Below, in pieces: positions 16,839 through 26,940 of a DNA stretch of 64,000 nt (its first letter is position 1; every line of letters starts with the position of its first letter). Both the position numbers and the translations under genes were made by a program. The stretch is from the NCBI GenBank assembly GCA_003605055.1, contig QZKP01000032.1, forward strand, positions 1 to 64,000, written 5' to 3'. Under the pieces are notes generated by a model, which made no database searches, had not been told where the DNA came from, and worked only from the letters and a program-made list of their open reading frames with translations. This DNA comes from Desulfarculus sp. GTDB taxonomy: Bacteria > Desulfobacterota > Desulfarculia > Desulfarculales > Desulfarculaceae.

Positions 16839-18284
16839 ATGGCCAAGCTGAACAAAAAGAAGGTCAAGGAGCTGCGCGACAGCCTTACCCTGCAGCCCAA
16901 GAGCGTGTGGGAGCAGGCCAGCCCGGCCCAGCGCCGAGAGATCATGGCCTTGGGCGAGCAGTATAAGCGTTTCCTGGACCAGGCCAAGACCGAGCGCCTG
17001 GCCGTGGAGGCCATCAAGAAGGCGGCCCGGGCCAAGGGCTTTAGGCAGCTGAAGCCCGGCGCCGTTGGCAAGCGCTTTTATCTGGAGTTCAAGGGCAAGC
17101 TGCTGGCCCTGGCCGTGCTGGGCCGGCGGCCCCTGCGCCAGGGCCTGCGCCTGCTGGGCTCCCACATTGACGCCCCCCGCCTGGACCTGAAGATGCATCC
17201 CCTGTACGAGGAACAGGAGCTGGTCTTCCTCAAGACCCACTATTACGGGGGCATCAAGAAGTATCAGTGGCTGGCCCGGCCTTTGGCCATCCACGGCGTG
17301 GTCTGCACCGCCGAGGGTCGGACCGTGGAGGTGCACATCGGCGACGGGACCGAGGACCCGGTGTTCAGTCTCTTGGACCTGCTGCCCCACCTCAGCCGCC
17401 GCAGCCAGGGCGAGAAAAAGTTCTCCGAGGCGGTGGAGGGCGAGCGCATGAACCTTCTGCTGGGCACTCTGCCTCTGGACGCCGGCGCGGCCAAGGACAA
17501 GGTCAAGCTGGCCGTGCTGCAGGAGCTAAACAAACGCTACGGCATCGCCGAGAAGGACCTTATCAGCGCCGAACTGGAGCTGGTGCCCGCCGGGCGCGCC
17601 CGCGACGTGGGCCTGGACCGCAGCCTGGTGGGCGGCTACGGCCAGGACGACCGGGCCAGCGCCTTCGCCTCCCTGCAGGCCTTGCTGGAGGTGAAGAATC
17701 CGGCGGTAACCGCGGTGGCCCTGTTCTTCGACAAGGAGGAGATCGGCTCCGAGGGGGCCACCGGCGCCCAGAGCCGTTTCCTGGAGCACCTGACCGCCCT
17801 CTTATTGCAGTCCGCCGGCCAGCCGGCCGACTACCTCTCGGTCAGCCGCTGCCTGGCCGCCAGCCAGACGCTTTCGGCCGACGTGAACGCAGCCTTTGAC
17901 CCGGACTACCCCGAGGTGCACGAGAAGCGCAACGCCGCCTACCTGGGCTACGGCGTGAATCTGACCAAGTACACCGGCCACGGCGGCAAGTACGGCGCTT
18001 CGGACGCAGACGCGGAGTACGTGGCCTGGCTGCGGGGGGTGTGGGACCGGGCCGGCGTGGTGTGGCAGGCCGCGGGCATGGGCAAGGTGGACGAGGGCGG
18101 CGGCGGCACCATCGCCAAGCACCTGGCCATCTACGGCATGGACATCATTGACGTGGGTCCGCCCATGTTCTCCATGCACTCGCCCTTTGAGATATGCCAC
18201 AAGGCCGACATCTACAGCTCGGTGCAGGCCTACCTGGCCTTTTACCAGGCGCCGCCCATGAAGGGCGGCCGGGGATTGGCGTGA
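16839..18284 (+). CDS. M18 family metallo-aminopeptidase
   Basis: M18 enzymes (aspartyl aminopeptidase / ApeA type) are large dodecameric shells that remove N-terminal residues with two metal ions. The 481-aa product carries the ligands GSHIDAPRLDLK, FFDKEEIGSEG and FSMHSPFEICHKAD, and the domain-swap insertion between them. ATG 16839 has AGGAG upstream. The N-terminal 60 residues are Lys-rich and helical. Its stop overlaps the next small gene by 4 bp. Preference for acidic residues is typical for relatives but not proven here. Confidence 0.92.
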   Translation: MAKLNKKKVKELRDSLTLQPKSVWEQASPAQRREIMALGEQYKRFLDQAKTERLAVEAIKKAARAKGFRQLKPGAVGKRFYLEFKGKLLALAVLGRRPLRQGLRLLGSHIDAPRLDLKMHPLYEEQELVFLKTHYYGGIKKYQWLARPLAIHGVVCTAEGRTVEVHIGDGTEDPVFSLLDLLPHLSRRSQGEKKFSEAVEGERMNLLLGTLPLDAGAAKDKVKLAVLQELNKRYGIAEKDLISAELELVPAGRARDVGLDRSLVGGYGQDDRASAFASLQALLEVKNPAVTAVALFFDKEEIGSEGATGAQSRFLEHLTALLLQSAGQPADYLSVSRCLAASQTLSADVNAAFDPDYPEVHEKRNAAYLGYGVNLTKYTGHGGKYGASDADAEYVAWLRGVWDRAGVVWQAAGMGKVDEGGGGTIAKHLAIYGMDIIDVGPPMFSMHSPFEICHKADIYSSVQAYLAFYQAPPMKGGRGLA

Positions 18285-18484
18285 AGCCGCCCGCGGACAT
18301 CATCACCCGCCGCTGCCAGCAGTGCGGCCGGCCGGTGGAGCGGCCCGGCCTGTGCGAGGCCTGCCAGGGCCAGCCCGCCTGCGGCGGCGGGCGGTGGAAG
18401 GACTGCACCCCGGCCATGCCCGACTGCGACTGCCCGATCATCGGCTACGCCAAGCTGCATGTGCCGGGCTGCAAGTACTTTTAA
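18281..18484 (+). CDS. Cys-rich zinc-ribbon-like mini-protein
   Basis: A 67-aa frame starts at GTG 18281, overlapping the aminopeptidase stop (GTGA). It contains ten cysteines: a CQQC...CEAC pair pattern that looks like a zinc ribbon, then C-x8-C, a CDC and a final C near the GCKYF end. No family is recognised. It has no separate ribosome site, so translation would be coupled to the upstream gene. The ordered Cys pairs and strict packing between two genes argue that it is real. Confidence 0.55.
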   Translation: MKPPADIITRRCQQCGRPVERPGLCEACQGQPACGGGRWKDCTPAMPDCDCPIIGYAKLHVPGCKYF

Positions 18485-18490
18485 CCGGCC

Positions 18491-19165
18491 ATGGCTGCGC
18501 TGCCCGATCCCGCCACCCTCACCACCGGGGGTCTGTTGGCTACCTCCTTTATCATCGGCCTGTCCGGGGCGGTGATGCCCGGGCCGGTGCTGGCCGGCAC
18601 CGTGACCCACGCCGTGCGCCACGGGGTGCTGGCCGGGCCCCTGGTGGTGCTGGGCCACGCCATCCTGGAGGCGGCGCTCCTCTTGGCCCTGGTGGCCGGC
18701 CTGGGGCCCATTCTCACCCGGCCCGTGGTGGGCGGCTTGGTGGGCGCGGTGGGGACGGTGATCCTTTTGTGGATGGCCTGGGGCATGTTCCGGGCCCTGC
18801 CCGGGCTCAGGCTGGAGCTGATCCAAGGCAAAGCGGGCGCGGCCGGGCCGGTGCGCGACGGCTTCCTGCTCTCCCTGGCCAATCCCTACTGGTCCCTGTG
18901 GTGGGCCACGGTGGGGCTGTCCCTGCTGGCCATGGCCCTGAAGAGCCCCCTGGGCTGGTGGGGCCTATTGGTGTTTTACCTGGGGCACATCGGCGCGGAC
19001 CTGGCCTGGTATCTGTTCGTCTCGCTGGTGGTGGCCAAGGGCCGGCGCTTCATCAACGACCTGGCCTACCGGGTGCTGGTGGGGGGCTGCGCGGCCTTCA
19101 TGGTCCTGTTCGGCGGTTACTTCGCGCTGTTCGCCTGGCGCCAGCTCAGAGCGGTTTGGGGGTAG
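18491..19165 (+). CDS. LysE family amino acid exporter
   Basis: LysE/RhtB permeases export amino acids or small metabolites. The 224-aa product has six hydrophobic helices and the family signature near the N-terminus, GLSGAVMPGPVLAGTVTHAVRHG. A second block, FLLSLANPYWSLWWATVG, matches the conserved N-P after the central loop. It ends just before the convergent rpsU gene. The substrate is unknown. Confidence 0.86.
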   Translation: MAALPDPATLTTGGLLATSFIIGLSGAVMPGPVLAGTVTHAVRHGVLAGPLVVLGHAILEAALLLALVAGLGPILTRPVVGGLVGAVGTVILLWMAWGMFRALPGLRLELIQGKAGAAGPVRDGFLLSLANPYWSLWWATVGLSLLAMALKSPLGWWGLLVFYLGHIGADLAWYLFVSLVVAKGRRFINDLAYRVLVGGCAAFMVLFGGYFALFAWRQLRAVWG

Positions 19166-19240
19166 GGCGGCGGACTCTGGCCACGACAAAGCGGCCGCCC
19201 CCCGAGAGGTGCAGCCGCCTGTTAAGAGAAGGTCTGGGCG

Positions 19241-19447
19241 CTAGCCGCGCGGAGTGCGGGTGCGGGCCCGGGCGAGCTGACGGCGCAGACGGCGCCGCGC
19301 CTGACGCTGCTTGCGCCGGCGCATGTCCGAGGGCTTTTCGTGCCAGCGTTTTTCCTTGAGCTGCCGGAAAACGCCTTCCTTGGTCAGCTTGCGCTTGAGG
19401 ACCTTTATCGCCTTCTCTACGTTGTTGTCCACTACCTGGACTTGCAC
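19241..19447 (-). CDS. rpsU: 30S ribosomal protein S21
   Basis: This is a small basic protein of the 30S platform. The 68-aa product has the family core ekaikVLKRKLTKEGVFRQLKEKRW followed by an Arg/Lys-rich helix (MRRRKQRQARRRLRR). The GTG start at 19447 lies behind AAGGTGGTGA. It is a single gene on the minus strand, divergent from the patatin gene across about 130 bp that must hold both promoters. Confidence 0.95.
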   Translation of the reverse strand: MQVQVVDNNVEKAIKVLKRKLTKEGVFRQLKEKRWHEKPSDMRRRKQRQARRRLRRQLARARTRTPRG

Positions 19448-19577
19448 TTAAATCACCACCTTAATAAGATTGTTGTATAAAGTTGCCTTACCGCCGGTGC
19501 CGACTGCCGGCGAATGGTAAATATAGCCAAACAGACGGCGGCTGTAAAGGGGCAATTGCAGGGGGTGATTGACATAC

Positions 19578-20504
19578 ATGGCACACACTGAACACGGTTT
19601 GACCCTGGCCCTGGGCGGCGGCGGAGCCCGTGGTTTCGCCCATGTGGGCGTGCTGGAGGTGCTGGAGCGGCACCAGGTGCCGGTGGAGGGCGTGGTGGGG
19701 GTCAGCGCCGGCGCGGTGGCCGGGGCGGGCTATGCCCTGGGCTTTTCCAACGCCGAGATGCGCGAGCGGGTGTTGGCGTTCAGCCAGAGCTCCCTGGCCC
19801 GGGACCCCCGTCTGCTGGCCATGATGGGCGCCTCCAGCGGCTACAAATGCAAGAGCCTCTCCGACCGGCTAAACCGCCTGTTCAGCCAAGGCATGCTGGT
19901 CAAGTCCTTTTTCCTGGACACCTCTCTGCTGAGCCATGACTTTTTCCACGATATGGTGGCCTTTTTCCTGCCCAAGGTGAACCTGGAGGACACGGCGATT
20001 CCCTTTGCCGCGGTGGCCACGGACATCAAGACCGGCGAGCCGGTGGTGCTGGAGCGCGGCGACCTGCGCCAGGCGGTGCTGGCCTCCTGCGCCGTGCCCG
20101 GGGTGGCCGCGCCGGTGGAGATAGACGGCCGCTGGCTGATGGACGGCGGGGCCTCTCTCCTGGTGCCCACGCCGGTGGCCCGCCAGCGGGCCTCGGGTCC
20201 GGTGCTGGCGGTGAGCGTGGACCGGGACATCATCACCGAGGACCTGCCCGGCCAGTCCCTGGAGTTCTATTTGCGGGCCACGGAGATACAGGGCTTCCAC
20301 TTGGTGCAGACGCTCTTGCAGGAGGCGGACCTGGCCCTGCGGCCGGCCCTGGGCGATATCCACTGGGCCGACTTTGCCAAGGCCGCCTGGATCATGGACC
20401 AGGGCTTTCAGGCCGCCAGCCAGGCCTGGCATAAGCTGGAGTCCCTGCTCAGGCCGGGGCCCTGGTGGCGCCGTTTCTTCGGCCGGGAGGCCGCGGTCCT
20501 GTGA
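19578..20504 (+). CDS. patatin-like phospholipase (RssA type)
   Basis: Patatin enzymes are Ser-Asp dyad lipid acyl hydrolases. The 308-aa product has the oxyanion loop GGGGARG (13-19), the nucleophile GVSAG (Ser43) and the catalytic Asp in the DGG of RWLMDGGAS. There is no signal peptide, so it is probably cytoplasmic or membrane-peripheral. ATG 19578 is chosen because GGGGGTGA at 19561-19568 fits it; TTG 19569 does not. The next gene, rarA, overlaps its stop by 4 bp. Confidence 0.9.
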   Translation: MAHTEHGLTLALGGGGARGFAHVGVLEVLERHQVPVEGVVGVSAGAVAGAGYALGFSNAEMRERVLAFSQSSLARDPRLLAMMGASSGYKCKSLSDRLNRLFSQGMLVKSFFLDTSLLSHDFFHDMVAFFLPKVNLEDTAIPFAAVATDIKTGEPVVLERGDLRQAVLASCAVPGVAAPVEIDGRWLMDGGASLLVPTPVARQRASGPVLAVSVDRDIITEDLPGQSLEFYLRATEIQGFHLVQTLLQEADLALRPALGDIHWADFAKAAWIMDQGFQAASQAWHKLESLLRPGPWWRRFFGREAAVL

Positions 20505-21862
20505 GCCTGTTCGAGCCAGATGCCGGCCAGGCCGGCGCTCCCGTGCGCGCGCCCCTGGCCGACCGCCTGCGGCCCCGCAATCTGGGCGAGTTCGCGGGCC
20601 AGCGCCACCTGCTAGCCGAGGGCAAGGCCCTGCGCCGCATGCTGGAGGCCGACCGGCCCACCTCCCTGATCTTCTGGGGGCCGCCGGGCACGGGCAAGAC
20701 CACCCTGGCCCGCATCCTGGCCCGGTCTTGGGACGCGGAGTTCGTAGAGTTCTCGGCCGTGCTCTCAGGCGTGGCCGACGTGCGCCGGGTGGTGGAGCAG
20801 GCGCGGGGGCTGCTGCGCCACGGCCGGCGCACGGTGTTGTTCGTGGACGAGATACACCGCTTCAACAAGGCCCAGCAGGATGCCTTTCTGCCCCACGTGG
20901 AGTCCGGCGTGCTCAACCTGCTGGGCGCCACCACGGAAAACCCCAGCTTTGAGATGATCCCGGCCCTGCTCTCCCGGCTGCGGGTGGTGGTGCTGCACCC
21001 GCTGACCGAGGAGGACCTGCGCGCCATTTTGGAGCGGTCCTTGAGCGACAGCGAACGCGGCCTGGGAGGGTTGCAGGTGGAGCTGACCCCCGAGGCGGCC
21101 GATCACCTGATCGCCGCGGCCTTCGGCGACGCCCGGCGGCTGCTGGGGGCCCTGGAGACCGCGGTGGGGGTCGCGCCCCTGGGCCCGGGAGGCGTCCGGC
21201 GGGTGGATCTGAACCTGGCCGAGGAGGCAGTGGGCAAAAAGGCCCTGCGCTACGACAAGGACGGCGAGGAGCACTACAACCTGATCAGCGCCCTGCACAA
21301 GTCGCTGCGGGGCTCGGACCCGGACGCGGCCCTGTACTGGCTGGCCCGCATGCTGGCCGCGGGCGAGCACCCCCACTACATCCTGCGGCGCTTGGCCAAT
21401 TTCGCCTGTGAGGACGTGGGCTTGGCCGACCCCTACGCCCTGAACCAAGTCATGGCCGCGCTCAAGGCCTATGACCTCATGGGCTCGCCCGAGGGAGAGC
21501 TGCCCATTGCCCAGGCTGTGGTCTATCTGGCCCTGGCCCCCCGCACCAACGCGGTTTACAAGGCCTTTGCCGCCGCCCAGCACGACGCCCGGGAGTTGGG
21601 GCCCTTGGAGGTGCCCCTGCACCTGCGCAACCCGGCCACCAAGCTGATGAAAGGACTGGGCTACGGCCGGGACTACCAATACCCGCACGACTTTGAGGGC
21701 GCGGTGGTTGGCCAGGAGTTCATGCCCGAGCGCCTGGCCGGGCGGCGCTACTACCAGCCCAGCGAACGGGGACGGGAGAAGTTTTTGCGGGAGCGTTTGG
21801 AACAACTCAGGCGGGACAAGGCCCGCCTGCGTGGGCAGACAAAAAAAGACCGGCCTACTTGA
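20501..21862 (+). CDS. rarA: RarA/MgsA replication-associated AAA+ ATPase
   Basis: It is related to clamp-loader subunits and to eukaryotic WRNIP1, and acts at stalled replication forks. The 453-aa product has LADRLRPRNLGEFAGQ, Walker A GPPGTGKTT (60-68), Walker B LFVDEIHRFNKAQQD, sensor 1 GATTENPSF and the C-terminal tetramer/MgsA domain with RYDKDGEEHYN and GYQYPH-like (GRDYQYPHDF). The start GTG 20501 overlaps the patatin stop; the in-frame extension to 20465 lies inside patatin. Its 3' end overlaps the convergent small gene by 8 bp. Confidence 0.95.
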   Translation: MSLFEPDAGQAGAPVRAPLADRLRPRNLGEFAGQRHLLAEGKALRRMLEADRPTSLIFWGPPGTGKTTLARILARSWDAEFVEFSAVLSGVADVRRVVEQARGLLRHGRRTVLFVDEIHRFNKAQQDAFLPHVESGVLNLLGATTENPSFEMIPALLSRLRVVVLHPLTEEDLRAILERSLSDSERGLGGLQVELTPEAADHLIAAAFGDARRLLGALETAVGVAPLGPGGVRRVDLNLAEEAVGKKALRYDKDGEEHYNLISALHKSLRGSDPDAALYWLARMLAAGEHPHYILRRLANFACEDVGLADPYALNQVMAALKAYDLMGSPEGELPIAQAVVYLALAPRTNAVYKAFAAAQHDARELGPLEVPLHLRNPATKLMKGLGYGRDYQYPHDFEGAVVGQEFMPERLAGRRYYQPSERGREKFLRERLEQLRRDKARLRGQTKKDRPT

Positions 21863-22100
21863 CCAGCCTCAGGCGGGTTCTGCCCTTGATCTTGGGGCAG
21901 TCCTGCTCTTTGTGTTTGGAAGCCATGGAGCATTTGAAGCGCATGCCGTTGATCAAGAAAAAGGTGATCACCGAGCGCTCCCAATCGCGGCTGAGGTCGC
22001 AGTCCTCCATGCGGGCCTGGGCCTGGGGCAGCAACTCGCTGAGTTCGGAACCGTCCAGGTCCAAAATCTGGTCCGCTAGGTGATCCAGCATCTCCTTCAC
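21855..22100 (-). CDS. unknown small protein, 81 aa
   Basis: No family is recognised. I chose GTG 22100 because GGAGG at 22106-22110 lies 5 bp upstream and because a strong minus-strand promoter (22165-22193) sits downstream of the longer frame start at 22223. The protein has an acidic helical first half (MLDHLADQILDLDGSELSELL), a middle WERSVITFFLINGMRF, two cysteines, and a basic tail KIKGRTRLRLVK. It could be a small DNA- or RNA-binding protein, but nothing confirms that. It is divergent from pgi. Confidence 0.6.
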   Translation of the reverse strand: MKEMLDHLADQILDLDGSELSELLPQAQARMEDCDLSRDWERSVITFFLINGMRFKCSMASKHKEQDCPKIKGRTRLRLVK

Positions 22101-22164
22101 AGGCACCTCCGCGGGTCCGGGACCGGTAATGACCGGCAAATTCTCTAGTGAAAACCGGTTATCT

Positions 22165-22193
22165 TTAATAGCGCGAAACAAAAGGTTTGTCAA
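22165..22193 (-). promoter_or_regulatory. sigma-70 promoter for the 81-aa gene
   Basis: On the minus strand TTGACA (22193-22188), a 17-bp spacer and TATTAA (22170-22165) form a near-consensus promoter. It would start transcription near 22158, about 58 bp before the chosen GTG. Local AT-richness supports it. Confidence 0.7.
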
Positions 22194-22204
22194 TTTTCTT
22201 GTCC

Positions 22205-22233
22205 TTGTGAGGCCGGGTGCCACAACGTATAAT
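22205..22233 (+). promoter_or_regulatory. sigma-70 promoter for pgi
   Basis: TTGTGA (22205-22210), a 17-bp spacer and a perfect TATAAT (22228-22233) predict a start near 22240. That leaves an untranslated leader of about 125 bases before the pgi ATG. The promoter is back to back with the minus-strand one, their -35 boxes only 11 bp apart. Confidence 0.7.
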
Positions 22234-22364
22234 CAATTCAATTATTAACCAACCACGGGCCTACAGGGCCTGCAGCCAAATATGCTCCATAGCCAACGCC
22301 TGGGTCCGGGCCATGCACCGATCCGCCTGGCGCCGGCCGGAGCGCGGGCGGAAGGAAACGCGGC

Positions 22365-23756
22365 ATGTCTGAGCGCACGGTGAAACTGGACTATGCCTTT
22401 TGCCTGGAGCAGATCATTGGGGTGCCGGGCCTGGGCCTGGAGCACCTGCGCTCCCTGGCCCCCCGAGTGGCCGAGCTGCACCGGCTTTTGCAGGAGCAGC
22501 GCCAGGACGGCCGTCTGGGCTTCATGGGCCTGCCCGAGCAGGACCTGACGCCCATATTGGAGCAGGCCGCGCGCCTGAGCTCCATAGCTAAGGACCTGGT
22601 GGTGCTGGGCATCGGCGGCAGCGCCCTAGGGGCCACGGCCGTGGACATGGCCCTGCGCGGCTTCCTGCGTCATGCCGCCCCGGCCGAGCCCGGACGCATG
22701 CGCCTGTTCGTAGCCGACAACAGCGATCCCCGCTTCTTTGGATCCCTTTTGGACCAGCTTGACCTGTCCCGGACCGCCTTCAACGTGGTGAGCAAGTCCG
22801 GCTCCACCGCCGAGACCGTGGCCCAGTTCCTGGTGGTGCGCGAACTCTTGGAGCGGGCCCTGGGCCCGGAGGAGGCCCTGCGCCGCCTGCTGTTCACCAC
22901 TGACCCCAAGGAGGGCAACCTGCGGGCCATCGCCCAGCAGGAGCCAGTGGCGGTGCTCAGCGTGCCGCCCAGCGTGGGCGGGCGCTTCTCGGTGCTCAGC
23001 GCGGTGGGGTTGCTGCCCCTGGCCTGCGCCGGACACGATGTGTGGGCCCTGCTGGAGGGCGCGGCGGCCATGGCCGCGGACTGCCGCAGCGGGCAGCTCA
23101 TGAAAAACCCGGCCTATCTGCTGGCCGTGCTGGCCGTGGAGTCCGCCCGGCGCGGCCGCAACGTGCTGGTAATGATGCCCTACGCCACGGACCTGTTCGG
23201 CCTGGCCCAGTGGTTCGCCCAGCTCTGGGCCGAGTCCCTGGGCAAGGCGCGCTCCCTGGAGGGGGAGGAGGTGCACCTGGGCCAAACGCCGGTGGCGGCG
23301 GTGGGGGCCACGGATCAGCACAGCCAGTTGCAGCTTTACATGGAGGGCCCGCCGGACAAGCTGATCATGTTCCTGACCCTGGGCAACTACGGCCGGGACC
23401 AGGAGATACCGCCGCTTTATCAGGACATACCCTCCATCGCCTATCTGGGTGGGCGCAGCATGGCTGAGCTGATTCATGCCGAGGCGCGGGCCACGGCCGC
23501 GGCCCTGGCCAGCCAGGGGCGCCCCAGCCTGGGCCTGCGCCTGCCGGCCATCGACGCCTTTGCCCTGGGCCAAGTGATATATCTGCTGGAGCTGGCCACG
23601 GTCATGGCCGGGGCCCTGCTGAACATCAACCCCCTGGACCAGCCCGGGGTGGAGCTGTCCAAGCAGCTCACCTACGGGCTCATGGGCCGCCCGGGCTATG
23701 CAGAACAGGCCCAGCGGATCACGGAGCTGGAGACGGGTCCGGAGTTCATCCTCTAG
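22365..23756 (+). CDS. pgi: glucose-6-phosphate isomerase
   Basis: It interconverts glucose-6-phosphate and fructose-6-phosphate. At 463 aa it belongs to the shorter bacterial/archaeal-type PGI group rather than the roughly 550-aa E. coli form. Visible features are VLGIGGSALG, the phosphate-binding SKSGSTAET, KEGNLRAIA, the SVGGRFSVLSAVGLLPLACAG signature, and the C-terminal catalytic Lys block in QPGVELSKQLTYGLM. The start ATG 22365 has GGAAGGAAA upstream. A two-component system follows 9 bp after the stop. Confidence 0.94.
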   Translation: MSERTVKLDYAFCLEQIIGVPGLGLEHLRSLAPRVAELHRLLQEQRQDGRLGFMGLPEQDLTPILEQAARLSSIAKDLVVLGIGGSALGATAVDMALRGFLRHAAPAEPGRMRLFVADNSDPRFFGSLLDQLDLSRTAFNVVSKSGSTAETVAQFLVVRELLERALGPEEALRRLLFTTDPKEGNLRAIAQQEPVAVLSVPPSVGGRFSVLSAVGLLPLACAGHDVWALLEGAAAMAADCRSGQLMKNPAYLLAVLAVESARRGRNVLVMMPYATDLFGLAQWFAQLWAESLGKARSLEGEEVHLGQTPVAAVGATDQHSQLQLYMEGPPDKLIMFLTLGNYGRDQEIPPLYQDIPSIAYLGGRSMAELIHAEARATAAALASQGRPSLGLRLPAIDAFALGQVIYLLELATVMAGALLNINPLDQPGVELSKQLTYGLMGRPGYAEQAQRITELETGPEFIL

Positions 23757-23765
23757 GAGAGGTGC

Positions 23766-25223
23766 GTGAGCGAACAGGCCGCGGCAGCGCTGCCCCCCAG
23801 CGGGGAGATCGGCGACAACGAAGCCACCAGGCCCTTCCAGCTGGTCAAGCACTTCTCGGTGACCAGCCTGGTGATCATCCTGCTTTTCTCTCTGCTCATC
23901 TCCTCGGCGGTCAGCCGCCGGGCCGGTGATCTGTTTCTGAAAAAGCGCGAGCAGTACGCCCTGCTCTTGGCCGAGAACCTCAACCATCAGGTGATGACCC
24001 GCTTCGTGGTGGTCGCTCTGGCCGAGTACGGCGGCATCAACGTAGGCCAGCCCGAGCAGTTCAAGCTCCTGGACGCGGTGGTCAAGAACACCATCCACTC
24101 CTTCCACGTGGGCAAGGTCAACATCCTGGACCTGGAGGGCAACGTCATCTACAGCACCCAGCCGGACTATATCGGCCGGGTGGGCGACGAGGACCGCCCG
24201 TTCCAGAGCGCGGTGGCCGGCAAGCCGGTGAGCGTCATCGAACCGCCGTTCAGGTTCTTTGAGATGGGCGGCGGCGGCCAGCGGGTGCTCAAGACCTTCA
24301 TACCCCTGCGCGACGAGCGGCGACGCACCGCCGAGCTGGGCCCGCCCCGGGCGGTGTTCGAGATCATCTTGGACATTTCCCAGGATTTCCGCGAGGTTTG
24401 GCTCAACCAAATGTTGATTCTGGCCACCCTGCTGGTAATGATGGCCGTGCTGTTCGTGATCCTGCGCTCCATCGTCATCCGGGGCCAGCGCATCATGAGC
24501 CGGAGGGCGGCGCTGCAGGCTCAACTGGAGTTGCAGCTCAACCAGGCCGAGCGCCTGGCCTCCTTGGGGCGAATGGTGGCCGGCGTGGCTCATGAGATCA
24601 GAAACCCCTTGGGCATTGTGCGCTCCACCGCCGAGCTCTTGGGCAGCAAGGCCGACGACGCCGCCAAGGGCCTGGCCTCGGTGATCGTGGAGGAGAGCAC
24701 ACGCCTGAACCAGATCGTCACTGAGTTTCTGGACTTCGCCCGGCCGCAGCAGCTCAAGCTGGAGCCTCTTGATGTGGAGGAGGTCATGGACCGCAACCTG
24801 CGGTTCCTGATCCCGGAGACCCAGCGGCTGGGCGTGCAGGTGCTGCGGCGCTACCAAAGTCCGCGGGTGTTGGTCCTGGGCGACCGGGACCTGTTGTACC
24901 GGGCCTTCTTGAATATCTTCAACAACGCGGTGCAGGCCATGGAGCAGGGCGGGCTGCTCACGGTCTCCACCCTCAGCCTGGTCAAGGGCGAGCGCCGTTA
25001 CGTGCGCGTGGCCGTGGAGGACAGCGGCCCGGGCATAGACCCGGAGGCGGCCGACCACCTGCTGGAGCCCTTTTTCACCACCAAGGAGAAGGGCACCGGC
25101 CTGGGGCTGTCCATCGTCAGCAACATCGTGGCCGGCCACCAGGGCAAGCTGGAGGTGAACAACGCCCCCGGCGGCGGGGCCCAGGTGGTGGTGCTTTTGC
25201 CCGCCGCGGGCGCAGCGCACTAG
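23766..25223 (+). CDS. NtrB/ZraS-type membrane sensor histidine kinase
   Basis: The 485-aa kinase has TM1 (about 33-50), a periplasmic sensor of about 160 residues with a PAS/DCache-like pattern (VGKVNILDLEGNVIYSTQP), TM2 (about 214-238), then a coiled coil. HisKA follows with His276 in VAHEIRNPLGIVRS, then the ATPase with an N-box (FNNAVQAM), DSGPGID and GTGLGLSIV. It lacks an extra receiver. GTG 23766 follows the pgi stop by 9 bp. It is paired with the response regulator 28 bp downstream. The signal sensed is unknown; relatives respond to metals, envelope stress or organic acids. Confidence 0.9.
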   Translation: MSEQAAAALPPSGEIGDNEATRPFQLVKHFSVTSLVIILLFSLLISSAVSRRAGDLFLKKREQYALLLAENLNHQVMTRFVVVALAEYGGINVGQPEQFKLLDAVVKNTIHSFHVGKVNILDLEGNVIYSTQPDYIGRVGDEDRPFQSAVAGKPVSVIEPPFRFFEMGGGGQRVLKTFIPLRDERRRTAELGPPRAVFEIILDISQDFREVWLNQMLILATLLVMMAVLFVILRSIVIRGQRIMSRRAALQAQLELQLNQAERLASLGRMVAGVAHEIRNPLGIVRSTAELLGSKADDAAKGLASVIVEESTRLNQIVTEFLDFARPQQLKLEPLDVEEVMDRNLRFLIPETQRLGVQVLRRYQSPRVLVLGDRDLLYRAFLNIFNNAVQAMEQGGLLTVSTLSLVKGERRYVRVAVEDSGPGIDPEAADHLLEPFFTTKEKGTGLGLSIVSNIVAGHQGKLEVNNAPGGGAQVVVLLPAAGAAH

Positions 25224-25251
25224 GAGGGCAACGGGAGATGGGGATTAGCTT

Positions 25252-26601
<1,350 letters not shown>

Positions 26602-26616
26602 GGCGGCGCCCGCAGC

Positions 26617-26886
26617 TCAGGCCTTTGCCTCGCCGCTGGGCGGGGCCGGCTTGCGGAAGATGACCACGTAGTAAACCAATTCCTGCTCCTTGTGGCCGAA
26701 CAGCTTGCCCAGGCAGCCGGGGTTCACCCGCACGCCGATGGGGTCGGTGCGCATATATTGCCAGCCGTCTTGGGCCATCTTGTTGGCCAGCTCCTCCAGG
26801 TAGGCCGCTGCCTCGTGCCCCTTGTAGGCCTTGTCGCGCATCTCGATGGTGGGCGGTATCTGCAACATCTTGTAAACGTATCCCAT
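26617..26886 (-). CDS. small protein resembling DUF4177
   Basis: The 89-aa cytoplasmic protein starts at ATG 26886 behind AGGGGAGC. The central pattern, a helix with YLEELANKMAQDGW followed by beta strands (ELVYYVVIFRKP), resembles DUF4177, whose members share L-N-x-x-G-W-E. Assignment is by pattern only. It is convergent with the NtrC gene, 15 bp apart, and its relatives have no known function. Confidence 0.65.
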   Translation of the reverse strand: MGYVYKMLQIPPTIEMRDKAYKGHEAAAYLEELANKMAQDGWQYMRTDPIGVRVNPGCLGKLFGHKEQELVYYVVIFRKPAPPSGEAKA

Positions 26887-26940
26887 GCTCCCCTGCCTTT
26901 GGAGTATTGGGGCCGGGTCCGACGCGGCCGTGGGCAGAAT

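Noticed and set aside
22101-22223. N-terminal extension of the 81-aa gene
   Set aside because: The strong minus-strand promoter at 22165-22193 lies inside it, so a transcript would not include the longer start.
22626-25220. 864-aa open frame on the minus strand
   Set aside because: It spans two genes (pgi and the sensor kinase) in antisense, with His/Gln/Gly-rich translation and no motif.
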